Below are positions 41,393 through 50,078 of a stretch of 58,891 bases of DNA, one piece after another (the stretch's first letter is position 1; the number at the start of each line of letters is the position of its first letter). The notes beneath the pieces are model-generated. The model ran no database searches, had not been told where the DNA came from, and saw only the letters and a list, made by a program, of their open reading frames with translations. The position numbers and the translations under genes were made by a program. This stretch comes from an uncultured Bacteroidales bacterium (GTDB lineage Bacteria > Bacteroidota > Bacteroidia > Bacteroidales > FEN-979), in the NCBI GenBank assembly GCA_903959905.1, contig CAJBYO010000045.1, positions 1 to 58,891 of the forward strand, given 5' to 3'.

Positions 41393-43655
41393 CGGTATCT
41401 ATTACTTGCTTTTTCTTGGTGCCTTTGACAGGTGTGGGATGATTTTCATCGCCGCAGTCGATATCTACGCCAAGCGGTTTCTTGGGAGTGTCAAATTCGC
41501 GTTTTGAATAGTGCAGGTTCATGTCGGCATAAACACGCTGCATATAAAGGCCCCAGATGGGCAATGCGGTATTTGCGCCCTGGCCGAGGGTGATGCTTCT
41601 GAAGTGTGCTGCACGGTCTTCGCAACCCACCCAAACGCCGGTAACCAGGTCGGGGGTAATTCCCATGAACCAGCCGTCACTCTGATTCTGGGTCGTTCCT
41701 GTTTTTCCTGCAATCGGGCTGTCAAGTCCGTATTTGTAGCGTAGCCTGACGCCGGTACCTCCGTCAACCACTCCTTTCATCAGCTGGATCATCAGGTAGG
41801 CAGTTTCTTCGCTGATTACCTCCTGCGATTTTGCGGTGAAAGTTTGGAGGACATTGCCGTTTTTATCTTCAATCCGGGTAATGAAACCGGGTTCAATAAA
41901 GACCCCTTTGTTTGGAAATACACTCATTGCGCCGACCATTTCGTACAGGCTGATGTCGCATGAGCCCAGGGCGATGGAGTAAACCACAGGAATATCGCTG
42001 GTAACACCCATTTTGTGCGCCATGGCAACAACTGCCTTGGGTGAATATTTCCGGATAAGCTGACCCGATACCCAGTTGTTGGAGTTGGCCAGGGCCCATT
42101 TAAGGGTAACCTGCTGGCCGAGCCTTTCTTCGCTGGCATTTTCAGGTGCCCACACATCGCCATTGCCAAGGTCAATAACCGGTTGAACATTGGGGTAGAG
42201 TGAGCATGGCGACTCGCCTTCCTGCATTGCCAGGGTATAAAGAAATGGCTTGAAGGTTGACCCGACTTGCCGTTTGCTTAATTTAACATGGTCGTACTGG
42301 AAGAACCTGTAATTTATCCCGCCTACATAGGCCTTGACATTCCCGGTAAGCGGATCCATGGACATGAGGCCGGATTGCAGGAAGAACTTATAATACCTGA
42401 TTGAATCCATCGGCGTCATCACCGTGTCAATTTCACCGCGGTAGGAGAAGACCTTCATCTTGGTGGGGACTTTGAATTCCTGGAGGATCTGGGTGTCGGT
42501 CAGTCCGACGGTTTTGGCATGAGCGTACCTGTCGGTTCGCCGCATGGAGGAGAGCATCAGGTTGTTGGTCTCCTTCAGGGCATTTTCCCCCTCAAACGCA
42601 AAAGGAGCATTCGGAACCCCTTTCCAGTGCTTGAAAAACGCTGGCTGCAGCTCCTTGCCAAGATATTCCTGCATGGCCGCTTCTGCGTATTCCTGCATCT
42701 TAAAATTGATGGTGGTATAAATCTTCAGTCCGTCGCGATAAAGGTTGTAGGGCGTTCCGTCTTCTTTGGGATGCTGGGTGCACCATTCGGCCAGTACCAT
42801 GCGCAGGTATTCGCGGAAATAGGTGGCAATGCCTGTTGTGTGGTCCTGAAGTCGGTAGTTGGCCATGTCAACCGGGTGGGATTTCAGCGAGTCAAATTCA
42901 ACAGAGGTTAAATAGCCGTATTTGAACATCTGGTGCATGACCGTATTCCGGCGTTCCAGGGCGCGGGCCGGGTTACGCACAGGGCTGAACCAGGTTGGTG
43001 CTTTTAATATCCCGATGAGCATGGCAGATTCTTCAACAGAAAGTTGGGAAGGTTCCTTGTTGAAGTAGGTTTTTGCAGCTGATTTTATTCCGTAGGACTG
43101 GCTGCCGAAATCAACGGTGTTGAGGTACATGGCGAGAATTTCATCCTTGGAATAATTCCGCTCCAGTTTCACGGCGGTGATCCACTCTTTGAATTTGATC
43201 AGTGCGGTCTGAAGAAATGACCTGTCCTGTTTACGCGGAAAGAGATTTTTCGCAAGCTGCTGGGTGATGGTGGATCCTCCGCCCTTTGAAGATCCCGTTG
43301 CAACACCCCAGAATACCCTGAGGATGGCGATGGCATCAATCCCCGAATGATCCTCAAACCTGGCATCTTCCGTAGCAATCAACGCATTGATAACGTTTGG
43401 TGAAAGCTCCTGGTAATGCGTGTTGGAACGGTTTTCAATATAATATTTACCCAGGAGTTTGCCGTCGCAGGAGATCACCTCCGTGGCAAGGTTACTCTTC
43501 GGATTTTCAAGTTCCTCAAAGGAGGGCATTTTGCCAAACAGCCCCACTGCAACCGAAAGGAAAAACAAAACGATAAGGAGGATACCAATAAGGAACGTTA
43601 CCCAGAATCCTTTCAGGTACTTTTTAATCAGAGCTTTGTTTAAAGAATCAGCCAT
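41382..43655 (-). CDS. class A penicillin-binding protein 1A
   Basis: 757 residues. One N-terminal membrane helix (about 17-41). Transglycosylase (GT51): EDARFEDHSGID with the catalytic Glu (about 92-103), GGGSTITQQLAKNLF (about 120-134). Transpeptidase: S-x-x-K as STFKPF (about 470), SNNW as SxN, KTGTTQNQSDGWF as KTG (about 670-682). It polymerises and crosslinks peptidoglycan at the inner membrane. It ends in a Lys/Asp-rich tail. Gap to gldH 33 bp. Confidence 0.95.
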   Translation of the reverse strand: MADSLNKALIKKYLKGFWVTFLIGILLIVLFFLSVAVGLFGKMPSFEELENPKSNLATEVISCDGKLLGKYYIENRSNTHYQELSPNVINALIATEDARFEDHSGIDAIAILRVFWGVATGSSKGGGSTITQQLAKNLFPRKQDRSFLQTALIKFKEWITAVKLERNYSKDEILAMYLNTVDFGSQSYGIKSAAKTYFNKEPSQLSVEESAMLIGILKAPTWFSPVRNPARALERRNTVMHQMFKYGYLTSVEFDSLKSHPVDMANYRLQDHTTGIATYFREYLRMVLAEWCTQHPKEDGTPYNLYRDGLKIYTTINFKMQEYAEAAMQEYLGKELQPAFFKHWKGVPNAPFAFEGENALKETNNLMLSSMRRTDRYAHAKTVGLTDTQILQEFKVPTKMKVFSYRGEIDTVMTPMDSIRYYKFFLQSGLMSMDPLTGNVKAYVGGINYRFFQYDHVKLSKRQVGSTFKPFLYTLAMQEGESPCSLYPNVQPVIDLGNGDVWAPENASEERLGQQVTLKWALANSNNWVSGQLIRKYSPKAVVAMAHKMGVTSDIPVVYSIALGSCDISLYEMVGAMSVFPNKGVFIEPGFITRIEDKNGNVLQTFTAKSQEVISEETAYLMIQLMKGVVDGGTGVRLRYKYGLDSPIAGKTGTTQNQSDGWFMGITPDLVTGVWVGCEDRAAHFRSITLGQGANTALPIWGLYMQRVYADMNLHYSKREFDTPKKPLGVDIDCGDENHPTPVKGTKKKQVIDTDEF

Positions 43656-43688
43656 TGTAATGGATCAGGAATTATTTGCCCTGTTATA

Positions 43689-44165
43689 TTATTGTTTTTC
43701 AATGCGCAAGCCAATGTCGTATATTCCTTTGAGGGCATTTACCCGCATGGCCTGTTCAAGGTTGAACGTGTAATTGCCTGCTTGTTTGAACTGAACCCCT
43801 TTCTGAAACAGGAACTTGCTGAATTTAACGCTTCCCATTCCCGAGCCGAGCCATCTGCCGTCATAATCAGCGAGCGTAAGTTCAACAGTGTCGCGGGCAA
43901 CCTGTCCATCAGGAAACTTTGTATCAAGGAAAAGGTAAAGGTTGCTGTAAGGATACTCCTGTCCGTTGCGGACATTGAGATAAACGTTATACCTTGAAAC
44001 AAGGTCGGAGATAGTCACATCGAACTGGATTTTATTTCTTGCACTCCAGAGTCCCTGTTTTATTGCTACATGCTCCTCAAACACCCGGTTTGAATCGCAT
44101 GAACATGTGATCCCCACCAGCAGGATAAGCAGCAATCGTGTTATCTTTTCCGGGATCCGGTTCAT
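43689..44165 (-). CDS. gldH: gliding motility lipoprotein GldH
   Basis: 158 residues with a lipoprotein signal peptide (RLLLILLVGITCSCDS; lipobox Cys about 21 or 23). The body fits GldH: SARNKIQFDVTISDLVSRYNVYLNVRNGQEYPYSNLYLFL. GldH belongs to the Bacteroidota gliding/type IX secretion gene set but is also found in non-gliding members. The ricT-gldH-pbp1A order is familiar in Bacteroidales. Confidence 0.88.
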   Translation of the reverse strand: MNRIPEKITRLLLILLVGITCSCDSNRVFEEHVAIKQGLWSARNKIQFDVTISDLVSRYNVYLNVRNGQEYPYSNLYLFLDTKFPDGQVARDTVELTLADYDGRWLGSGMGSVKFSKFLFQKGVQFKQAGNYTFNLEQAMRVNALKGIYDIGLRIEKQ

Positions 44166-44190
44166 GATTCAGGTGATAGTGGAGGAAATA

Positions 44191-45381
44191 TTATAAATTG
44201 TCAAAGCGTGTCAGGTCATCCTGAACCGCACCGCTTTCAAACGTGGTTTTTTTCTCTATTATTTTGGAGAAGTCTTCAAGTTTTTCAGGAATGTTCCCTT
44301 TTTTATTCTCATCCAGGATGAAGATGACCTTGTCAACAGGGATGGCAATCAGGTTTCCCGGGTCACTCACATAGGAATACCAGAGCAGTTTCTGGAAAAT
44401 ATCGGTTTTCTGATGCACAGCCTCGCCACGTTTCAACTTCAGCCTGATGTCTGTGTTTGGCATCCCTTTCGTGGCATCCACATAGGAATCGTATTCATAA
44501 TTCAGGCAGCATTTGAGTTTGCCGCACTGTCCGGCAAGTTTTTGCGGATTTAACGACAGTTGCTGAACCCTGGCTGCATTGGTGGTAACGGATTTAAAAT
44601 CACTCATCCATGTGGCGCAGCACAGTTCCCTGCCGCATGAACCGATTCCCCCAAGGCGGCTGGCTTCCTGGCGGGCGCCGATCTGCCGCATTTCGATACG
44701 GACCTTGAATTCTTCTGCCAGGAGTTTGATCAGTTCGCGGAAGTCGACCCGGTCTTCGGCGGTATAATAAAAAATTGCCTTTGTATTATCTCCCTGGATC
44801 TCAACATCGTTTATCTTCATGGATAATCCGAGGCCATCGGCAATGCTGCGCGCTTTGTACATGGTTGACGTTTCCATCTCCACGGAGGCAATCCATTTAT
44901 CGATATCGGCGATCCGGGCCTTCCTGTATATTTTCTTGATCTCTTCAGAACCTGCCTGCATATGTTTCCTGCGCAGCTGGAGCCTGATCATTTCACCGGC
45001 CATGCTTACAATGCCGATGTCATGGCCGGGCGAGGCTTCTACCGCAACGATTTCTCCAACAGCAAGTTCCAGCTCGGGGGGGACCCGGAAGAAATCTTTC
45101 CGGCTGTTTTTAAAACGGACTTCTGCAATGTCTGTTGTTAACATGCCGGCAGCAACAGGGATGTCTTTCAGCCAGTCGTAGGAATCAAATTTATTGCAAC
45201 GGTGCTGTGAAACGGTCTCATTTTTCTGGTAAAGCTTTGGCGACTGGCAGCATCCGCGGCTTAAAAAAGGATTTTCAGGCATCCTGGTCTGCCTGAATTC
45301 AAAAATATCTGAGTCATCAACGGGTTGTTCCTGGGGCTGGATTTCCTCAGGCTCCACCGGAATACTTTCATTATTATCCAT
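44191..45381 (-). CDS. ricT: RicT/YaaT-like PSP1-domain protein
   Basis: 396 residues. PSP1 C-terminal domain at about 75-300 with the cysteine motifs CGRELCCATWMSDF (about 248-261) and CGKLKCCLNYEYDSY (about 284-298), which in Bacillus RicT take part in the Fe-S Ric complex affecting RNase Y and phosphorelay. The N-terminal 60 residues (acidic, Pro/Glu-rich) and the tail after 310 are extensions common in Bacteroidota. First gene before gldH-pbp1A-mutS2; -7 box at 45400-45407. Confidence 0.88.
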   Translation of the reverse strand: MDNNESIPVEPEEIQPQEQPVDDSDIFEFRQTRMPENPFLSRGCCQSPKLYQKNETVSQHRCNKFDSYDWLKDIPVAAGMLTTDIAEVRFKNSRKDFFRVPPELELAVGEIVAVEASPGHDIGIVSMAGEMIRLQLRRKHMQAGSEEIKKIYRKARIADIDKWIASVEMETSTMYKARSIADGLGLSMKINDVEIQGDNTKAIFYYTAEDRVDFRELIKLLAEEFKVRIEMRQIGARQEASRLGGIGSCGRELCCATWMSDFKSVTTNAARVQQLSLNPQKLAGQCGKLKCCLNYEYDSYVDATKGMPNTDIRLKLKRGEAVHQKTDIFQKLLWYSYVSDPGNLIAIPVDKVIFILDENKKGNIPEKLEDFSKIIEKKTTFESGAVQDDLTRFDNL

Positions 45382-45399
45382 ATCTGTATAAAATCCTTA

Positions 45400-45407
45400 C
45401 AAAGATA
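45400..45407 (-). promoter_or_regulatory. putative ricT operon promoter -7 box
   Basis: TATCTTTG on the minus strand, 19 bp upstream of the ricT ATG, in the 54-bp gap after alaS. Confidence 0.5.
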
Positions 45408-45435
45408 ATTATTTCGGGTTAATCAGCCGACTATT

Positions 45436-48072
45436 TTAAGCCACGACGAACCCCTTTGCTTTTTCAAGGGCGGCAGGTATTCCTGCTGCATTTTTGCCTC
45501 CGGCTGTTGCGATATGGGGCTGGCCGCCGCCACCTCCCTGGATCTCCTTTGCAAGTTCACGGATGATATTCCCGGCATGCATTTTCCGCTCGTTCACGAG
45601 CGTTTCCGACAGCATTACCGTTAACGTTGCCTTACCTTCTGATTCTGTGGCAAGAACCAGGAATAACCCCGGGATGGAGGCATTCAGTTCATAAGCAAGA
45701 TTCTTGACAGTTTCAGCATCCAGGTCAACCTTGGTAATCAGGAAGTTGACGCCATTATAATGCTGAACCTGCCCGGCATATTCTTCGCGGAGTTGCTGGG
45801 CTTTCAGCTTGCCGAGTTCAGCTACCTGTTTTTTAAGGTCAAGGTTTTCAGCAACAAGGTTGTTCACGCCCCTGAGCAATTCCTTTGGGTTTTTAAGCAG
45901 TTCACTGATCTCATTGAGCAGTGACTCCCGTGAAATCCAGTATTCCAGTGCTTTTTCACCGGTGATGGCTTCAATGCGCCTGATCCCGGCAGCAATTGCA
46001 CCTTCTGAAATGATTTTAAACTGTCCGATCTGTCCGGTAGCCCGTACATGGGTTCCCCCGCACAACTCCACGGAATAGGCCGGGTCAAAAGTGATCACCC
46101 GCACACGGTCGCCGTATTTTTCACCGAACAATGCCATCGCGCCCATGGCTTTGGCTATGTCGACAGGCACAGAACGGTCTTCATTCAGCTGGATGTTCTC
46201 CATGATCTTGCCATTCACAATGGCTTCAACCCTTGCGATTTCCTCCTTTGTCAACCTGGCAAAATGTGTGAAGTCAAAACGCAGCCTGTTTTCATCAACC
46301 AGTGAGCCTTTTTGTTCAACATGTGTTCCAAGAACCTGGCGCAGCGCTGCATGCATGAGGTGGGTTGCAGAATGGTTGTTGGCTGTGCCGGTTCGCTTCA
46401 AATTGTCAATGATGGCTGTGACCGGGGCGGAAGGATCGGCCGGGAGTGATTTGGTGATGTGTATTACCAGTTCGTTTTCCTTCACGGTATCAATGACCTC
46501 GGTTTTACCGGGATCTGTTACCAGCCAGCCTTTGTCTCCGACCTGTCCGCCCGATTCAGCATAGAATGGGGTTTTTGCCAAGACAACATGGAACAGCACA
46601 TCTCCCTTGCTCTCAACTCTTCTGTATTTGGTGATGACGGTGGCGGTTTGCAGTTCGTCATAGCCGGTAAATTCAGGCATTCCGGGATCGTCAACCAGGT
46701 TAATCCAGTCGGAGGTCTCCACCACGGCATCCTGCCTGGAACGCGCTTTCTGTGCGGCAAGCCCTTTCTCAAATTCAGGCATGTCTACGCTCCAGCCGAT
46801 TTCCCGGGCCATAAGTTCCGTGAGGTCGATCGGGAAACCGAAGGTGTCGTAGAGTTCAAAGGCGAAGGTGCCGTCGATGAGGCGTGACGCGTGACGGGTG
46901 ACGGGTGACGGGGAGGAAACATACGCATTGAATTTCTGAATCCCTGTCGCCAGTGTCCGCAAGAATGCGGCTTCTTCTTCGCGAATAACGTTGGTGATCA
47001 GGGCTTTCTGGGAAATAAGTTCCGGGAAAACAGCGCCCATCTGTGTGATGAGTACCGGGATCAGTTCATGAATAAAGGGTTCTTTGAAATCAAGGAAAGC
47101 ATATCCGTACCTGACCGCACGGCGGAGAATCCTCCGGATGACATATCCTGCCTTGACATTGGAGGGAAGCTGGCCATCAGCAATCGCAAAGGCAATGGCA
47201 CGCAAATGGTCGGCAATAACGCGCATGGCAATGTCGGCCTTCGTTGAATCGCCGTATGTTAAGCCGGCCTTTTGTGCGATCACCTGTATGATCGGCTGGA
47301 AAATGTCGGTATCATAATTTGACTTTTTCCCCTGTAACACCATGCAGAGACGTTCAAACCCCATGCCTGTGTCAACGTGCCTGGCAGGAAGTTCCATGAG
47401 TTGTCCACCAGAAAGGCGGTTATACTGGATGAATACAAGGTTCCATATTTCAATAACATGCGGGTCGCCCTGGTTCACCAGGTCTTTGCCGGGTGTTTTC
47501 AGTTTTTCTGCGGCATCACGGATATCGGCATGGATCTCTGAGCAGGGTCCGCACGGGCCTGAATCTCCCATTTCCCAGAAGTTGTCTTTTTTTGAACCCA
47601 GCAGGATCCGTTCTTCCGGGATGTGCTGTTTCCAGAAATCAAAGGCTTCCATATCCCTTGCAAGACCTTCCTTCTCATCTCCTTCGAATACAGTGACATA
47701 AAGGCACTCTTTGTCAATCTTCAGGACCTCCGTCAGAAGTTCCCAGCCCCAGGCAATGGCATCTTTCTTGAAGTAGTCGCCGAATGACCAGTTGCCGAGC
47801 ATCTCAAACATCGTATGGTGATAGGTGTCATGGCCTACCTCTTCCAGGTCATTGTGCTTTCCTGAAACGCGCAAACACTTCTGTGTGTCGGCCACCCTTT
47901 TGAATTTACCTTCCTGGTTGCCAAGGAAAATATCTTTGAACTGGTTCATGCCGGCGTTTGTAAACATCAGCGTGGGGTCGTTTTTCACAACCATGGGTGC
48001 AGACGGAACGATTTCATGCTGCTTTGAATGAAAGAAATCCAGGAAGGCCTGTCTGATATCGGAATTATTCAT
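45436..48072 (-). CDS. alaS: alanine--tRNA ligase
   Basis: 878 residues. Class II catalytic core (about 1-250; NDPTLMFTNAGMNQFKDIFLG, DNFWEMGDSGPCGPCSEIH), tRNA-recognition helices (about 260-460), editing domain with NHSATHLMHAAL and CGGTHV (zinc-type His/Cys), and a C-Ala domain ending in GGGGGQPHIATAGG. It charges tRNA-Ala and clears Ser/Gly errors. Residues about 386-396 (SPSPVTRHASR) come from a four-unit heptamer tract (46884-46911) in the helical recognition region, an unusual insertion in such a conserved enzyme. A -7 match on the minus strand lies at 48136-48143. Confidence 0.97.
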   Translation of the reverse strand: MNNSDIRQAFLDFFHSKQHEIVPSAPMVVKNDPTLMFTNAGMNQFKDIFLGNQEGKFKRVADTQKCLRVSGKHNDLEEVGHDTYHHTMFEMLGNWSFGDYFKKDAIAWGWELLTEVLKIDKECLYVTVFEGDEKEGLARDMEAFDFWKQHIPEERILLGSKKDNFWEMGDSGPCGPCSEIHADIRDAAEKLKTPGKDLVNQGDPHVIEIWNLVFIQYNRLSGGQLMELPARHVDTGMGFERLCMVLQGKKSNYDTDIFQPIIQVIAQKAGLTYGDSTKADIAMRVIADHLRAIAFAIADGQLPSNVKAGYVIRRILRRAVRYGYAFLDFKEPFIHELIPVLITQMGAVFPELISQKALITNVIREEEAAFLRTLATGIQKFNAYVSSPSPVTRHASRLIDGTFAFELYDTFGFPIDLTELMAREIGWSVDMPEFEKGLAAQKARSRQDAVVETSDWINLVDDPGMPEFTGYDELQTATVITKYRRVESKGDVLFHVVLAKTPFYAESGGQVGDKGWLVTDPGKTEVIDTVKENELVIHITKSLPADPSAPVTAIIDNLKRTGTANNHSATHLMHAALRQVLGTHVEQKGSLVDENRLRFDFTHFARLTKEEIARVEAIVNGKIMENIQLNEDRSVPVDIAKAMGAMALFGEKYGDRVRVITFDPAYSVELCGGTHVRATGQIGQFKIISEGAIAAGIRRIEAITGEKALEYWISRESLLNEISELLKNPKELLRGVNNLVAENLDLKKQVAELGKLKAQQLREEYAGQVQHYNGVNFLITKVDLDAETVKNLAYELNASIPGLFLVLATESEGKATLTVMLSETLVNERKMHAGNIIRELAKEIQGGGGGQPHIATAGGKNAAGIPAALEKAKGFVVA
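46884..46911. repeat. in-gene heptamer tract in alaS, 4 units
   Basis: GTGACGC, GTGACGG, GTGACGG, GTGACGG on the plus strand; the alaS coding strand reads the TGA-free GTCAC complement. In frame, just upstream of the conserved ELYDTFGFPIDLT motif. Confidence 0.8.
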
Positions 48073-48135
48073 TTAATTATAAGATTAACAAATCATTAAC
48101 AATCATTAACATTTTTTAAACTGCTAAAACGGCTG

Positions 48136-48161
48136 CAAAGTTAATTATTTACTTAATTTTG
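48136..48161. promoter_or_regulatory. divergent -7 boxes for alaS and the M23 peptidase gene
   Basis: Minus strand TAACTTTG (48136-48143) faces alaS; plus strand TAATTTTG (48154-48161) faces the M23 gene. Both match TAnnTTTG. Otherwise the gap 48073-48207 is AT-rich and featureless. Confidence 0.5.
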
Positions 48162-48207
48162 TAGCTGTTAGCCTGCCTGTTTTGAATAAATCTTTATTTG
48201 CCTGTTG

Positions 48208-49182
48208 ATGAGCAAGGTAAAGTACAAATTCAATAAAAAATCTTTGACTTTCGATCGGGTGCAAACCACGATGCGGAAGCGACTGCTATATTTCTTCTCC
48301 CACCTCTCCACAGGAGTCGTTTTTGCAGCGGTGGTGCTGGTTGTTGCCTATAATTTTCTTGATTCGCCAAAGGAGAAGGCCCAGAAGCGTGAGATTGACG
48401 AGATGAAGCTGCAATACCAGATTTTAGATGATCAGCTGGATAAAGTGACGAAGATCCTTGCTGACCTGCAGGATCGCGACGACAACATTTACAGGGTGAT
48501 TTTTGAAGCAGAGCCGATACCCAATGCCATCCGTTCAGCCGGCATCGGGGGAATTGACCGCTATGAGGCCCTCAAAGGATATACCAATGCTGATCTCATG
48601 ATTGAAACTGAAAAGAACATGGATAAGATCCTCGGGAAACTCTATGTTCAGTCAAAATCATTTGATGAAGTGTTCTCGCTGGCAAAAAATAAGGAGAAAA
48701 TGCTGGTGTCAATTCCGGCAATTCAGCCGGTAAACAACAAGGATCTCAAGAGGGTAGGATCTTATTTCGGTTCCAGGATGGACCCTTTTTACAAAGTGCG
48801 CAAATTTCATGAAGGCATGGACTTCTCCGCCACTGTAGGCACAGAAGTGTATGCCACGGGGAACGGCACTGTTTCTGATGCAGGACGGGATGTTGAAGGT
48901 GGTTACGGCAATCAGATCAAGATTGACCACGGTTACAGTTACCAGACCGTTTATGCCCACCTTTCCAGGATTTTTGTTAAACCCGGACAGAAGATCATGC
49001 GCGGACAAATCATCGGGTATGTTGGCAATACCGGCAAGTCCACCTCCCCGCACCTTCACTATGAAGTCAGGAAAAACGGCGTTGCGGTTAACCCGATCTA
49101 TTTCTTTTTCAATGATCTGTCGCCGGAGCAGTTCCAGATGATGCTGGAACTGTCGGCGCGCCCTTCACAAACAATGGATTAA
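48208..49182 (+). CDS. M23-family peptidoglycan peptidase
   Basis: 324 residues from the ATG at 48208. One membrane helix near the N-terminus (LLYFFSHLSTGVVFAAVVLVVAY, split: about 27-49), a coiled coil (about 60-95), then an M23/LytM domain with the zinc motif HEGMDF (His, Asp; about 195-200), HGYSYQTVYAHLS and PHLHYEVR (about 275-282). All metal ligands are present, so it should cleave peptidoglycan peptides or activate an amidase in the periplasm. A short 11-bp gap to merR suggests cotranscription. Confidence 0.92.
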   Translation: MSKVKYKFNKKSLTFDRVQTTMRKRLLYFFSHLSTGVVFAAVVLVVAYNFLDSPKEKAQKREIDEMKLQYQILDDQLDKVTKILADLQDRDDNIYRVIFEAEPIPNAIRSAGIGGIDRYEALKGYTNADLMIETEKNMDKILGKLYVQSKSFDEVFSLAKNKEKMLVSIPAIQPVNNKDLKRVGSYFGSRMDPFYKVRKFHEGMDFSATVGTEVYATGNGTVSDAGRDVEGGYGNQIKIDHGYSYQTVYAHLSRIFVKPGQKIMRGQIIGYVGNTGKSTSPHLHYEVRKNGVAVNPIYFFFNDLSPEQFQMMLELSARPSQTMD

Positions 49183-49193
49183 TCAATTTAGCC

Positions 49194-49529
49194 ATGTTAA
49201 AGACAAACAACAAAATTGAGAAGATCTACTATTCAATTGGCGAAGTGGCTGAATTGTTTGATGTGAATGCCTCGCTGATCAGGTTCTGGGAAAAAGAGTT
49301 TGATGTCCTTAAGCCCATGAAAAATAAAAAGGGGAATCGCCTGTTCACACAGAAAGACATGGACAATCTGCGGATTATCTATCACCTGGTGAAGGAACGG
49401 GGTTTTACCCTTCAGGGGGCGAAAGACAAACTCAAAGAGAACAAGGAAGACGTTGTGAACAAAGTTGAGACCATTGATTCGCTGAACAGGATTAAAGGAT
49501 TTCTGCTGGAAATCAAGGAGCAGATGTAA
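49194..49529 (+). CDS. MerR-family transcriptional regulator
   Basis: 111 residues. The N-terminal 75 form a MerR winged helix (YYSIGEVAELFDVNASLIRFW, about 11-31; NRLFTQKDMDNLRIIYHLV, about 43-61), followed by a short dimerisation helix. No metal- or ligand-binding cysteines are present. Small MerR proteins of this type are widespread in Bacteroidota; target unknown. The stop overlaps the atl start (TAATG). Confidence 0.9.
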   Translation: MLKTNNKIEKIYYSIGEVAELFDVNASLIRFWEKEFDVLKPMKNKKGNRLFTQKDMDNLRIIYHLVKERGFTLQGAKDKLKENKEDVVNKVETIDSLNRIKGFLLEIKEQM

Positions 49530-49882
49530 TGGCGGGAAGCGAGAGGCAAATTTCCGATTCATTTTTTGAAAATGTGTTTGCCGTTGTCAGGCTTATTCCA
49601 TACGGCCGCGTGACATCGTATGGAGCAATTGCCGGATACCTGGGTTCACGCGGTTCAGCAAGGATGGTGGGATGGGCGATGAACGCCGCCCACAGTGCGG
49701 TAAATGACATCCCGGCACACCGTGTAGTAAACAGGAACGGACTGCTAACCGGCAAGAACCATTTCGGCAGCCCGCTCATCATGCAGCAACTTCTTGAAAG
49801 CGAAGGAATAGAAGTTGCTAATGACCAGGTAACGCGGTTCGAGCAACTTTTCTGGGACCCGACAATGGAAATACAGTTTTAA
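49529..49882 (+). CDS. alkyltransferase-like protein (ATL), MGMT fold without the acceptor cysteine
   Basis: 117 residues, the C-terminal domain of O6-alkylguanine transferases: PYGRVTSYGAIAGYLGSRGSARMVGWAM (helix-turn-helix, Arg finger), then IPAHRVVNRNG where MGMT has PCHRV. The acceptor Cys is Ala, the mark of ATL proteins, which bind O6-alkylguanine and hand it to nucleotide excision repair. Stop TAA lies in the first unit of a heptamer run. Confidence 0.9.
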   Translation: MAGSERQISDSFFENVFAVVRLIPYGRVTSYGAIAGYLGSRGSARMVGWAMNAAHSAVNDIPAHRVVNRNGLLTGKNHFGSPLIMQQLLESEGIEVANDQVTRFEQLFWDPTMEIQF

Positions 49883-49918
49883 GTTTTAAGATTTAAGTAT
49901 TAAGCACAATGAGCATAC
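49877..49918. repeat. TTTTAAG heptamer run over the atl stop
   Basis: TTTTAAG, TTTTAAG, ATTTAAG, TATTAAG, then two decayed units (CACAATG, AGCATAC). The atl stop TAA (49880-49882) is inside the first unit. It joins directly onto the octamer array at 49919. Confidence 0.55.
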
Positions 49919-50038
49919 GTCCGCCAGTCCACTTGTCCGCCAGTCCACTTGTCCGCCAGTCCACTTGTCCGCCAGTCCACTTGTCCGCCAGTCCACCCGT
50001 CCGCCAGTCCACCCGTCCGCTCGTCCGCTCGTCCGCCA
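49919..50038. repeat. GTCCNCNN octamer array, 15 units
   Basis: 120 bp, 15 octamers in phase. The first part is a 16-bp higher-order repeat, GTCCGCCA + GTCCACTT, four times, then GTCCGCCA + GTCCACCC twice, then GTCCGCTC twice and GTCCGCCA. It fills the gap between atl and mrp with the flanking heptamers. Confidence 0.9.
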
Positions 50039-50046
50039 CTTTACCA

Positions 50047-50074
50047 TTAACCTAAACCCTAAACCCTAAACAAA
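50047..50074. repeat. TAAACCC-type (telomere-like) heptamers before mrp
   Basis: TTAACCT, AAACCCT, AAACCCT, AAACAAA in phase, directly before the mrp start (ATG 50079). The word equals the plant telomere heptamer, surely by chance. Confidence 0.55.
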
Positions 50075-50078
50075 CCCA

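Noticed and set aside
50051..50067. true telomere sequence
   Set aside because: It is an internal run of a few units in a bacterial operon; it fits the general 7-mer pattern of the window.
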